Under the pieces are notes generated by a model. The model saw nothing but the letters and a program-made list of their open reading frames with translations, ran no database searches and had not been told where the DNA came from. A DNA stretch of 55,900 nucleotides, from contig JAGRPB010000012.1 of the NCBI GenBank assembly GCA_020439945.1, positions 1 through 55,900 on the forward strand, read 5' to 3'. This DNA is from Verrucomicrobiia bacterium. GTDB lineage: Bacteria; Verrucomicrobiota; Verrucomicrobiia; Verrucomicrobiales; DEV007. The translations under genes and the position numbers were made by a program. This document shows positions 26,844 through 34,586 of the stretch, piece after piece (positions within the stretch are counted from its first letter, which is position 1; each line of letters starts with the position of its first letter).

Positions 26844-28073
26844 ATGCGAATCGAGGTCATCAATACCGGCACCGAGCTACTGCTCGGCAAAGTGATCAAC
26901 ACCCACGCCGCCTTCTTTGGCGACGAACTCTTCAAGCTCGGCCTGCGCATCACGCGCCAGACCACCATTCCCGACGGAGAGGACATCCACCGGGCGTTGG
27001 AAGAGGCGTTTCCCCGCTGCGAAGTGATCCTCGTCACCGGCGGTCTCGGTCCCACCAGCGACGACATCACCCGCGAGACGGTCGCCGGATTGCTCGGCCT
27101 CGCGCTGCACAAGGACGACGCCGTCTGGGAGTTTATCCGGCAGTTTTTTCTCAAGCGCGGGCGCGAGCCAAACTCGTGGAACGAGCGTCAGGCGATGGTT
27201 CCCGAAGGTGCCGAAGTCCTTCACAATCCCAACGGCACCGCTCCGGGATTGTTTGTTCCCGCGATCGAAGGAAAAAGCCCGCATCTTTTCCTGATGCCCG
27301 GTCCGCCACGGGAACTGCGCCCCATGTTCCGCGACCAGGTGATTCCGCGCCTGCGCAAACTCAGTGCCGCACCGATCCTCCCGTGGCGAAATTTCAAGAT
27401 CTACGGCGTCGGAGAATCGAACATCGCCGAGGTCATCGAACCGCGGATCCAGGACGTCGAGAACCTCGAATACGGCTACTGCTGCCGCCTCGGCGAGGTC
27501 GACGTGCGATTGATCGGAACCGAAACCGCCATCGAAACCGCCTCCGAGGTTCTTCGCGAAGAGTTTTCCGAGGACATCGTCACCGAATCCGAAACACCGA
27601 TCGAACAGGTCCTGATCGAACGACTCACCGAGGCTGGCCAGACCATCGCGACTGCCGAGAGTTGCACCGGTGGCCTGATCGCCAGCACGCTGACTGATGT
27701 CTCCGGCTCTTCGGCCGTCTTTCATCGCGGCTTCATCACCTACGCCAACCAAGCCAAGACGGACCTGCTCGGCGTGCCCGAGGCGATGCTCGCCGAATAC
27801 GGCGCCGTCAGCGAACCCGTCGCCCGCGCCATGGTGGAGGGTTGCCTGGAAAACAGCCATGCCGATCACGCCATCGCCGTCACCGGCATCGCCGGCCCCA
27901 CCGGAGGGAGCGAGGCAAAACCCGTCGGCACCGTCTACATCGCTGTCACCAGCCGGGGCGGCGAGACCGTGGTTCGTCACGAATGCTTCACCAGCGACCG
28001 CATTTCCTTCAAGCAACGCACCACCCGCGCGGCGTTGGATCTGTTGCGGCGGCGCTTGTGTGGATTCGTCTGA
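26844..28073 (+). CDS. cinA: CinA-family nicotinamide-nucleotide amidase / competence-damage-inducible protein
   Basis: A 409-residue two-domain protein. The N-terminal MoaB/CinA-like domain has GTELLLGKVINTH and VTGGLGPTSDDITRE (about residues 10-80), giving ADP-ribose pyrophosphatase activity in characterised homologues. The C-terminal PncC domain (about 250-409) has ESCTGGLIASTLTDVSGSS and VTGIAGPTGGSEAKPVGTV, the NMN deamidase active-site region that recycles nicotinamide mononucleotide. The length is normal. It follows rsfS by 15 bp. No competence gene is adjacent, so a role in NAD salvage is the simpler reading. Confidence 0.93.
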   Translation: MRIEVINTGTELLLGKVINTHAAFFGDELFKLGLRITRQTTIPDGEDIHRALEEAFPRCEVILVTGGLGPTSDDITRETVAGLLGLALHKDDAVWEFIRQFFLKRGREPNSWNERQAMVPEGAEVLHNPNGTAPGLFVPAIEGKSPHLFLMPGPPRELRPMFRDQVIPRLRKLSAAPILPWRNFKIYGVGESNIAEVIEPRIQDVENLEYGYCCRLGEVDVRLIGTETAIETASEVLREEFSEDIVTESETPIEQVLIERLTEAGQTIATAESCTGGLIASTLTDVSGSSAVFHRGFITYANQAKTDLLGVPEAMLAEYGAVSEPVARAMVEGCLENSHADHAIAVTGIAGPTGGSEAKPVGTVYIAVTSRGGETVVRHECFTSDRISFKQRTTRAALDLLRRRLCGFV

Positions 28074-28160
28074 AGTGGGAATGAAAAACGGCTTGCGGGA
28101 AACCGTGATTCGCGCACATTAGCCCTCCGCTCGCCGGTCCTTTCGTGCCGGCTTCGAAAA

Positions 28161-28234
<74 letters not shown>

Positions 28235-28258
28235 CTTTTTGAATTATCCGCGCTTGGA

Positions 28259-29095
28259 TCAGCCCAGTCCGTAGGCGCGAATGGCGTTGCCGCCCAGAAT
28301 CGCGGCGCGCTCGCTATCGCTCAAAGTCGCGACAAAGCCGTCCACGGTCCGTTTCCAGCGCAGGTAATCGGTTTTCAGGCGACAGACGGGCCAGTCGCTG
28401 CCGAACATGAGGCGATCTGGTCCGAACGCATCCAGGGCCACCTCGAAATACGGTCGCAAGAACTCCGGGGTCCACTCAATGCCCTCCGCGACCTCGGTCA
28501 CCAGGCCGGAGAGCTTGCAGAAAACGTGCTCGCGCTCGCCCAGCGATTTCATGTTCGTCGTCCACGACTCGAGGGGTCGGGAGGTGTCGATCGCCGGCTT
28601 GGCGACATGATCGAGCACGAAAACCTGCGAGGGATGACGGTCGACAAACTTGATGGCATTCGGCAGGTGCCGATGAAAAATCAGGACATCGTAGACGAGC
28701 CCGAAGTCGTGCAACTGGGAGACGCCGCGATTGAAATCGTCGCGCAGACAGTAGGCGTCGTCGTCCATTCCCTGCAGCACCTCACGAACGCCGACGAATT
28801 TCTCGCGACCCGCGTATTTCCCCAGCGCCTCTCCCACGCTTTCCTGGGTCAGATCCACCCACCCAACCACGCCGCGAATCCATTCATTGGCCTCGGCATG
28901 TCCCAACAAGGCGTCATTCTCCTCCAGCGAAGTGCGAGCCTGCACCGAAACCACGCCATCGATCCCCGCCTCATCGATCAGCGGCTTCAGATCCGCCGGA
29001 CCGTGGTCCCTTTTCAACACGTCCATCCCCTCCCCGATCCAGCCGTATTCCTCGGCCGAATAGTTCCAGAAATGGTGATGGGAGTCGATGGTCAT
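28259..29095 (-). CDS. Amidohydrolase, L-fuconolactonase-like (COG3618)
   Basis: A 278-residue TIM-barrel metal hydrolase of the amidohydrolase superfamily. The opening DSHHHFWNYS gives the metal-binding HxH. The sequence continues with VLDHVAKP (family histidine) and FGSDWPVC (catalytic aspartate near the C-terminus), all in the order found in L-fuconolactone and 2-pyrone-4,6-dicarboxylate hydrolases. It would open a sugar lactone to its acid in the cytoplasm. Upstream on the same strand are an SDR oxidoreductase and an Ldh-family dehydrogenase, the company expected for oxidative L-fucose or similar deoxy-sugar catabolism. Substrate is inferred. Confidence 0.85.
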   Translation of the reverse strand: MTIDSHHHFWNYSAEEYGWIGEGMDVLKRDHGPADLKPLIDEAGIDGVVSVQARTSLEENDALLGHAEANEWIRGVVGWVDLTQESVGEALGKYAGREKFVGVREVLQGMDDDAYCLRDDFNRGVSQLHDFGLVYDVLIFHRHLPNAIKFVDRHPSQVFVLDHVAKPAIDTSRPLESWTTNMKSLGEREHVFCKLSGLVTEVAEGIEWTPEFLRPYFEVALDAFGPDRLMFGSDWPVCRLKTDYLRWKRTVDGFVATLSDSERAAILGGNAIRAYGLG

Positions 29096-29106
29096 GCGGG
29101 TAGCAG

Positions 29107-29208
29107 CACAGTGATGAGTGACACAGCGACACAGATTTCAGCAAAGTTCCCTGCCGCTGGCAAGAGCGCGACTGTGCCCCTGTACCGCTATCTACTCATT
29201 ACTCAAAT
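29107..29208. repeat. Imperfect inverted repeat between amidohydrolase and SDR genes
   Basis: CAGTGATGAGTGACACAGCGACACAG on the left (26 bp, near 29109-29134) has an imperfect inverted counterpart near 29174-29206 containing CTGTGCCCCTGT and TACTCATTACTC. The arms share AGT-ATGAGT and a CACAG block with gaps. It looks like a decayed dispersed repeat; the right edge reaches the last codon of the SDR gene. Confidence 0.35.
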
Positions 29209-29982
29209 CGACATCGCCGAGAAACCGCCGTCGACGATCATCTCGATGCCGGTGACAAACGACCCGGCCTTGTCGGACGCGAGCAATAGCGTGGCGCCGA
29301 TGAGTTCGTGGGCGTCGCCGAAGCGCTTGGCGGGCGTGTGGCCCATGATGGACGCGACGCGATCTTCGGTGAGGACCTTGCGATTCTGTTCGGCGGGGAA
29401 AAATCCCGGAACCAGCGTGTTGACCCGCACGCCCTGAGCCGCCCACTCGCGGGCGAGGTTCTTGCTGAGATTGTGGACCGCCGCCTTGCTGGCGGAGTAG
29501 GTGAAAACCCGACTCAGCGGGCCGAGTCCGGAAATGGAACCGAGATTGATGATCGATCCGCCACTTTCCTGGGCCAGCATTTGCTTGCCGAAAATCTGGC
29601 AGGAACGAACGATGGCCCCGAGGTTCACGTCGAGAATGTGGGCGAACTCGTCATCGGGGATCTCGAGAAAAGGTGTCGGCGAATTGATGCCAGCACCGTT
29701 GACGAGGATGTCGACCTTGCCGGAGCGCTCCATTACGGTGGCCAAGAGCGACTCCAATGACTCGCGCGATGCCACATCAGCGGCGACGAAGTAACCCTGT
29801 CCACCCGCGGACCTGACCCTGTTGAGTCGTTCCTCGGCCTTTTCCTCGCTGCGACCGACGATGACGACTTCCGCGCCGGCCTGGGCCAATCCCTGGGCCA
29901 TTTCACCGCAGAGAACGCCGGTTCCGCCGATGACCACGGCGGTTTTTCCTTCGAGTGAAAAGAGGTCGTCGAGATAGCTCAT
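29203..29982 (-). CDS. Short-chain dehydrogenase/reductase (SDR)
   Basis: A 259-residue classical SDR. The NAD(P)-binding motif is [13 protein letters not shown] near residues 16-28, NAG is present as VNGAGINSP (about 92), and the catalytic set is S in NLGSISG with Y-S-A-S-K (about 157-161). It ends with the family tail [15 protein letters not shown]. Close relatives oxidise sugar acids (gluconate 5-dehydrogenase, D-mannonate or 2-keto-3-deoxy-L-fuconate dehydrogenases). Placed between a fuconolactonase-like hydrolase and an Ldh-family enzyme, a 2-keto-3-deoxy-sugar-acid dehydrogenase is a reasonable guess. Confidence 0.88.
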   Translation of the reverse strand: MSYLDDLFSLEGKTAVVIGGTGVLCGEMAQGLAQAGAEVVIVGRSEEKAEERLNRVRSAGGQGYFVAADVASRESLESLLATVMERSGKVDILVNGAGINSPTPFLEIPDDEFAHILDVNLGAIVRSCQIFGKQMLAQESGGSIINLGSISGLGPLSRVFTYSASKAAVHNLSKNLAREWAAQGVRVNTLVPGFFPAEQNRKVLTEDRVASIMGHTPAKRFGDAHELIGATLLLASDKAGSFVTGIEMIVDGGFSAMSI

Positions 29983-30057
29983 GGGTTGAAAGGAGTTTTC
30001 AGTCTTTCAGAATTCAGTTTTCAGATTCTCGGGCCGGATGATTTCCCACCGTTTGAA

Positions 30058-30133
30058 TCATTCGTGACCATTCGTTTTCTCTCGAATTCTTTAACACGAA
30101 TTTTCACGAATGAACCGAATGAACACGAATTTC
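30058..30133. repeat. CACGAAT/ATTCGTG repeat cluster
   Basis: CACGAAT occurs three times (30095-30130), with a CCGAAT variant between the second and third copies, and the inverse ATTCGTG, with a related CCATTCG, occurs to the left (30060-30074). Together they form an inverted, partly tandem array in the 182-bp gap between the SDR and Ldh-family genes. To its left, TTTCAG is repeated in 30000-30030. The GC content is much lower than in the flanks. Confidence 0.5.
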
Positions 30134-30164
30134 TGGCTGGGCGATCGAATGGGTTCTTCGCATC

Positions 30165-31286
30165 TCAGCTTTCGAAAACCGGAAAAGTTTCAGGCGTCCA
30201 GGCGGAGGCATCCTGACCACATTCCTCGGCCACTTCGGCGAAGGCCTTGATTTCGGCGGCGCTGAAAAGGAGGCCTCCGGCTTTTTCACACTTGGCAGCA
30301 TTGGTCGCTTCGATGGTGCCGGGGAGCATGCAGTCCTCGTTGCCGTGGCCGAGAATGTCTTTCATCACGGCGGTGATGTTCTCGGCCTGGCTGCGACCCT
30401 GGGAAAAGTTGCCGCCGGAAAGGGCCTCCGGATGAACCACCTGGAAGTAAAAGGCCGAGGTCGATTTTTCACCGGCGGCCTTCGCCTCCGTGGCGTGGCC
30501 GCGGAGGGTCGGCATCGAACCACCGATGGCGGCGCCGTAAAGTTCGTTGAGCAATGCCAGGCCGTAACCCTTGTGCGCACCGAAAGGCAGGAGCGATTTG
30601 ATCTTGAATGGATCAGTCGTCGGATTGCCGTCGGCATCGACCCCGCAGCCGGGAGGCAATTCCTTGTTCTCGCGCTTGAACTGCTCGACGCGTCCCATGG
30701 CAATGGTCGAGGTCGCCCAGTCGATCACCACCGGGTAGCCGACCGCGTCGGTGGTGGGAAATCCCCAGCTGTGCGGATTCGTTCCAAGGGTGGGAAACTT
30801 GCCACCGAAAGGGACCACCTCGGCGAGCGTCGACGTACAATTCGTGTAAGCGATGTAGCCGCGCTTGGCCGCGTCCATCACGTAACCGCCGCCCCAGAGA
30901 TAGTGAAAGGCATTGTCCACCGAGACCGTGCCGCTGCCGTATTCGTCGGCGAGCTTGATGCAGGTCTCCATCGCCTCGACCGCAACCGCCTGCCCCAGCT
31001 TGCGATTTCCGTTCCACGCCTGGGTGGCCTTGAATTTCGACTCCACCACCTCGATCTCAGCGCCGGGCACGCAGCCACCACTGCCGGAACCGAACAGTTC
31101 GTCCAAGTGCAACGCCTTCAGCGCGTTGTGAGTGCGAATTCCGTGCCGGGAAGCCGCCGAACACATCTTCGTGGCCGCCGCCGCCTCTTCAGCGCCGTAG
31201 CCACGATGCTCGTAGGCCGCCTGAACGAGAGCGTCGTGGGATTCCTGGGGAACGATAAGAAAAATTTCGCCGGGGATGTTTGCCAT
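30165..31286 (-). CDS. Ldh-family (malate/L-lactate dehydrogenase type 2) oxidoreductase
   Basis: A 373-residue NAD(P)-dependent 2-hydroxyacid dehydrogenase of the Ldh2/YiaK/AllD family, not the classical Rossmann LDH. It has the conserved SRHGIRTHN near residue 47 (catalytic histidine region), DNAFHYLWGGGY, the substrate loop TLGTNPHSWGFPT and FGAHKGYGLALLNEL near the C-terminus. Family members oxidise L-lactate, malate, ureidoglycolate or sulfolactate. In the context of an L-fuconolactonase-like gene, L-lactate (a product of the non-phosphorylated fucose route) is an attractive substrate, but sulfolactate is also possible. Confidence 0.85.
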   Translation of the reverse strand: MANIPGEIFLIVPQESHDALVQAAYEHRGYGAEEAAAATKMCSAASRHGIRTHNALKALHLDELFGSGSGGCVPGAEIEVVESKFKATQAWNGNRKLGQAVAVEAMETCIKLADEYGSGTVSVDNAFHYLWGGGYVMDAAKRGYIAYTNCTSTLAEVVPFGGKFPTLGTNPHSWGFPTTDAVGYPVVIDWATSTIAMGRVEQFKRENKELPPGCGVDADGNPTTDPFKIKSLLPFGAHKGYGLALLNELYGAAIGGSMPTLRGHATEAKAAGEKSTSAFYFQVVHPEALSGGNFSQGRSQAENITAVMKDILGHGNEDCMLPGTIEATNAAKCEKAGGLLFSAAEIKAFAEVAEECGQDASAWTPETFPVFES

Positions 31287-31374
31287 AGGTGCGTCTAGTT
31301 AGCGCAGAGACCAAGGGGAATCAAAACGAATTCCGGCTTGGCCCGGCGCCGCCACCTCCGCTATGGTCCGCATC

Positions 31375-32298
31375 ATGAAACTCCTGTCCCCCACCGCCGT
31401 GCTCAGCCTTGTCGCATTGGCGAATCTGATCGCTTTTTCTGTTTCGGCAGAAACCGAGAAGCTCGACCTGCCCGGTGCTCGCGCCGAAGTCTACAAGCAG
31501 GCTTCCGGAGACGATCTCTACCTCTACATCTTCGAACCGGAAGGTCACGACCCGTCGAAGGACCAGCGACCCGCCATCGTCTTCTTCTTTGGCGGCGGCT
31601 GGAACGGCGGCGCCGTCACCCAGTTCGAACAGCATTCCCGCTACCTCGCCGAGCGCGGCATGGTCGCCATCTGCGCGGACTACCGGGTGAAGAGCCGGCA
31701 GGACACGACCCCTCGCGAGTGCGTGGCCGACGGGAAATCGGCGATCCGCTGGGTGCGTGCCAACGCCAAGCGACTCGGTATCGATCCCGATCGGATCGCG
31801 GCCGGCGGTGGATCCGCGGGCGGGCACGTCGCCGCCACCACCGGGATCTGCGACGGGCTCGACGATCCCGCGGACGAGCATCCCGAAGTCTCTTCGAAGG
31901 CTGACGCGCTGGTGTTGTTCAATCCCGTCTACGACAACGGCCCCAAGGGCTACGGACACGACCGCGCCAAGGAATGGTTTCCCGCCATTTCGCCCGCGCA
32001 CAACATCAGCAAGGACGATCCACCCACCATCGTCTTTCTCGGCACCAAGGACTCGCTGGTTCCTGTCGCCACCGGGGAGAAGTTTCGCGACGACCTGAAA
32101 GCCGCCGGCGTCAAAACGGAGCTCCATCTTTACGAGGGCAAGCCCCACGGTTTCTTCAACGAGGGCAAAGGCGGGACGGAGGTTTTCTTCGACACGATTC
32201 GCAAGATGGACGCCTTCCTGGTCGATCTCGGTTATCTCAGTGGCGAGGTTGACGAAGAGGCGTTGAAAGCTGTCTCCAAGAATCCCGGGAAAAAGTAA
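31375..32298 (+). CDS. Secreted alpha/beta hydrolase, esterase/lipase (COG0657)
   Basis: A 307-residue BD-FAE/Aes-like esterase with a signal peptide (MKLLSPTAVLSLVALANLIAF..., cleavage near SVSAE). The oxyanion loop is FFFGGGWNGG and the nucleophile is S147 in GGGSAGG. The aspartate is probably in GTKDSLVP and the histidine is in KPHGFFN. The ATG at 31375 is preferred; an ATG at 31363 would add four residues before the signal. Such enzymes remove acetyl or feruloyl groups from plant or algal polysaccharides and often travel with sulfatases, as here. Confidence 0.85.
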   Translation: MKLLSPTAVLSLVALANLIAFSVSAETEKLDLPGARAEVYKQASGDDLYLYIFEPEGHDPSKDQRPAIVFFFGGGWNGGAVTQFEQHSRYLAERGMVAICADYRVKSRQDTTPRECVADGKSAIRWVRANAKRLGIDPDRIAAGGGSAGGHVAATTGICDGLDDPADEHPEVSSKADALVLFNPVYDNGPKGYGHDRAKEWFPAISPAHNISKDDPPTIVFLGTKDSLVPVATGEKFRDDLKAAGVKTELHLYEGKPHGFFNEGKGGTEVFFDTIRKMDAFLVDLGYLSGEVDEEALKAVSKNPGKK

Positions 32299-32320
32299 AA
32301 CCCTTTGTCTCCCCCAAGCC

Positions 32321-32974
32321 GTGAGCTTTCATCCCAACGCCGAATTCTACGATCGCATCGCGTCCTCGTATGACGCGATCGCCCACGCCAGTGAACGCGA
32401 GGTCACCGAACTGGGGCTCGATGCGCTGAACGTCTCCAACGGTGAGTCTGTGCTCGAAATAGGTTACGGCACGGGTCACGCCCTGATCCGGCTGGCAAAG
32501 GCGGTCGGCGAAACGGGAAAAGTCACCGGCGTTGATGTTTCCGAAGGCATGAGGAAGGTCGCCTCGAAACTCGTCGCAGACGAGGGCGTCTCAGACCAGG
32601 TCGACCTCCAGGTCAGCGCGGCTCCTCCGCTCAATTTTGGCGACGGTAGCTTCGACGCCGTATTTCTGTCCTTCACCCTGGAGCTGTTTCCCGATGACGA
32701 ACTCAAGGAAATGGTCCGCGAAATAGGTCGCGTCCTCAAACCCGGCGGACAATGCGGAATCGTCGCCATGGCCAAGCCCCGCGGAGAGAAGGAAGACACG
32801 CCACTCGAGAAAGTCTACGTCTGGATGCACCGCCACTTTCCCCACATCGTCGATTGTCATCCCATCGATGCGGAGAAAGCCCTCTCCGCCGAGGGACTGG
32901 AGATCATTCATGCCGACCACCGTGAAATCTGGACGCTTCCGGTGGCCATCGTCGTGGCCAGAAAACCCTCATGA
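32321..32974 (+). CDS. Class I SAM-dependent methyltransferase
   Basis: A 217-residue methyltransferase with a UbiE/Methyltransf_11 layout: AdoMet motif I VLEIGYGTGHALI (about residues 45-57), acidic end of beta-2 VTGVDVSEGM, motif II SFDAVFLSFTLEL and motif III VLKPGGQCGIVAM. The start is GTG at 32321 (MSFHPNAEFYDRIASSYD, a normal family opening). It lies 22 bp after the esterase on the same strand. The substrate cannot be told; quinone, lipid or small-molecule methylation are all possible. Confidence 0.88.
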   Translation: MSFHPNAEFYDRIASSYDAIAHASEREVTELGLDALNVSNGESVLEIGYGTGHALIRLAKAVGETGKVTGVDVSEGMRKVASKLVADEGVSDQVDLQVSAAPPLNFGDGSFDAVFLSFTLELFPDDELKEMVREIGRVLKPGGQCGIVAMAKPRGEKEDTPLEKVYVWMHRHFPHIVDCHPIDAEKALSAEGLEIIHADHREIWTLPVAIVVARKPS

Positions 32975-33067
32975 TTGCCTCAAAGGAGACCGACACCCCG
33001 AATTGACCGGTCCTGATCGCAAGATTTTCCGGGCAATCCCGCCTCCTCGCGGAGTAATTATCCAGCC

Positions 33068-34447
33068 ATGCAACGACTCGTCCGATTCCTCTCTCTCGCG
33101 TTCTTCCTCGGTTGCAACAGCCTGTCGGCGCTTGGCGATCGGCCCAATGTCATCATCCTCTTCGTCGATGACCAGGGTTACTACGACCTGGGGTGCTACG
33201 GGGCGACCGAGGTGAAAACGCCACGAATCGACCGTCTCGCCGAAGAGGGCATTCGCTTCACCGACTACTACGCCGCCGCGCCGATCTGCAGTCCTTCGCG
33301 GGCGGGTCTTCTCACCGGATGCTACCCTCGCCGGGTGGGAATGGAAACCTGGGTGCAACGCGCCGACTCGAATCGCGGCATTCATCCGGACGAAGTGACG
33401 CTCGCGGAACTGTTTCGGGAAAACGGCTATGCCACCGCCTGCATCGGGAAATGGCATCTCGGCGACAAGCCCCCCTTTCTCCCCAATGCCCAGGGCTTCG
33501 ACGAGTATTTCGGCCTGCTTCACAACCTCGACCCGGTCGAAGTCATCTACTTCGAGGGGAAAGACGGTCCCGGTTTCTGGCGCAACGGGGAAATCGCCCA
33601 GCCGAATGTCGATCCCGCCGAACTGACCAGGCGGTACACTGACGAGGCAATCAGCTACATCCGGTCCAAGAGGGACGCGCCCTTCTTTCTCTACCTCCCC
33701 CACACCATGCTCCACAACCCGCTCGGGGTGAGTCCAGACTTCCAGGGCAGCTCGGATTGGGGCGAATACGGCGACGCCATCCAGGAACTCGACTTCCACG
33801 TGGGTCGATTGATGGACACCCTCGAAGAGGAAGGGATCTCCGACAATACCGTCGTTATCTACGCCTCCGACAACGGGCGCGGTCCGGGGCGGAATCCCTC
33901 TCAGCCGATGCAGGGGCACAAGCTGACCACCTGGGAATGCGGCATTCGCGTTCCGGCGATCGCCTGGGGACCCGGCCTTGGCATCGCGAAAGGAAAAACG
34001 AATTCGAAAGTCGTCAGCGCCCTCGACTGGTATCCCACCCTCGCCTCGCTGGCCGGGATCGAAATACCGGCCAAACATCCGGTCATCGATGGCCGAGACT
34101 TGAGTTCGAGTTTGAAAGGCATCGAAGACATCGGCCTCAACGAAGCCGTTGCCGACCGGCGCCGATGGGAACCGCCGCTCGAATGGTCGCCGCTGTTCAC
34201 CCGCGATGAATACCGAGACGCCTTCTTCATTCACGGCAGCCAGGGTGCCCTCGCCGCGGTTCGGTCCGGAAAATGGAAACTGTTCCTGAATCCCTCCCTC
34301 GCCCTTTACGACCTCGAAGCCGATCCCGGTGAAGCCAAGCCCGTCCGCAACGGCGAGGTGTTACGAAAACTCCGCGGCATGGCGGTGATGTTCCAGGAGG
34401 AAATGAGCCGCGACGCCCGGCGGGCGGGCGAGTGGCACTCACCATGA
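33068..34447 (+). CDS. Secreted S1-family sulfatase (arylsulfatase A-like) with CSPSR motif
   Basis: A 459-residue alkaline-phosphatase-superfamily sulfatase with a signal peptide (about 1-23). Metal ligands are in FVDDQGYYDLG. The formylglycine site is C74 in C-S-P-S-R followed by AGLLTG, needing a formylglycine-generating enzyme. The lysine/histidine pair is in GKWHLGD and the second metal site is ASDNGRGPG. The protein ends soon after a short C-terminal domain. It would cleave sulfate esters from polysaccharides in the periplasm. It is the first of six sulfatases in the window. Confidence 0.93.
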   Translation: MQRLVRFLSLAFFLGCNSLSALGDRPNVIILFVDDQGYYDLGCYGATEVKTPRIDRLAEEGIRFTDYYAAAPICSPSRAGLLTGCYPRRVGMETWVQRADSNRGIHPDEVTLAELFRENGYATACIGKWHLGDKPPFLPNAQGFDEYFGLLHNLDPVEVIYFEGKDGPGFWRNGEIAQPNVDPAELTRRYTDEAISYIRSKRDAPFFLYLPHTMLHNPLGVSPDFQGSSDWGEYGDAIQELDFHVGRLMDTLEEEGISDNTVVIYASDNGRGPGRNPSQPMQGHKLTTWECGIRVPAIAWGPGLGIAKGKTNSKVVSALDWYPTLASLAGIEIPAKHPVIDGRDLSSSLKGIEDIGLNEAVADRRRWEPPLEWSPLFTRDEYRDAFFIHGSQGALAAVRSGKWKLFLNPSLALYDLEADPGEAKPVRNGEVLRKLRGMAVMFQEEMSRDARRAGEWHSP

Positions 34448-34461
34448 ACGCGATGCATTTT

Positions 34462-34523
34462 CGGAGGGGCGATTTACAATCGCCCGGCAAGCTGGTGCAG
34501 GCGATGGCAAATCGCCGCTCCGG
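34462..34523. repeat. Family C repeat: inverted pair of hairpins
   Basis: The left hairpin GGGCGATT / AATCGCCC has loop TAC (34467-34485). The right hairpin GGCGAT / ATCGCC has loop GGCAA (34500-34516). Outer arms are CGGAG (34462) and CTCCG (to 34522), as in the copy at 16298-16358. It lies between two sulfatase genes, 15 bp after the first stop. Confidence 0.72.
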
Positions 34524-34532
34524 CGCTGTCAC

Positions 34533-34568
34533 CCAACAGGGTTGAGTCGTCGACCATACCCTGTTACC
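34533..34568. repeat. Family B palindrome pair
   Basis: CCAACAGGGTTGAG and ATACCCTGTTACC are inverted units separated by about 9 bp, directly after a family C pair. They lie just upstream of the start codon (34587) of the second sulfatase, so could form part of its leader. Confidence 0.6.
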
Positions 34569-34586
34569 TCAGCCAAAAATTTTTTC

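Noticed and set aside
26877..28016. 379-codon frame antisense to cinA
   Set aside because: cinA has complete family motifs in both domains. The opposite frame is low in sequence complexity (G, D, V, A-rich) and has no motif.
29813..29828. CCCTGTTGAG inside the SDR gene considered a sixth family B copy
   Set aside because: Single short match with no second arm nearby, inside a conserved coding frame; expected by chance.
30345..31298. 317-codon plus-strand frame opposite the Ldh-family gene
   Set aside because: The minus-strand protein matches the Ldh2 family throughout; the plus-strand peptide is Arg/His/Gly-rich noise.
32321..32974. Methyltransferase considered as a restriction-modification or sulfatase-maturation gene
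   Set aside because: Motifs are those of a small-molecule class I enzyme; there is no DNA-methylase motif IV and no radical-SAM cysteine cluster.
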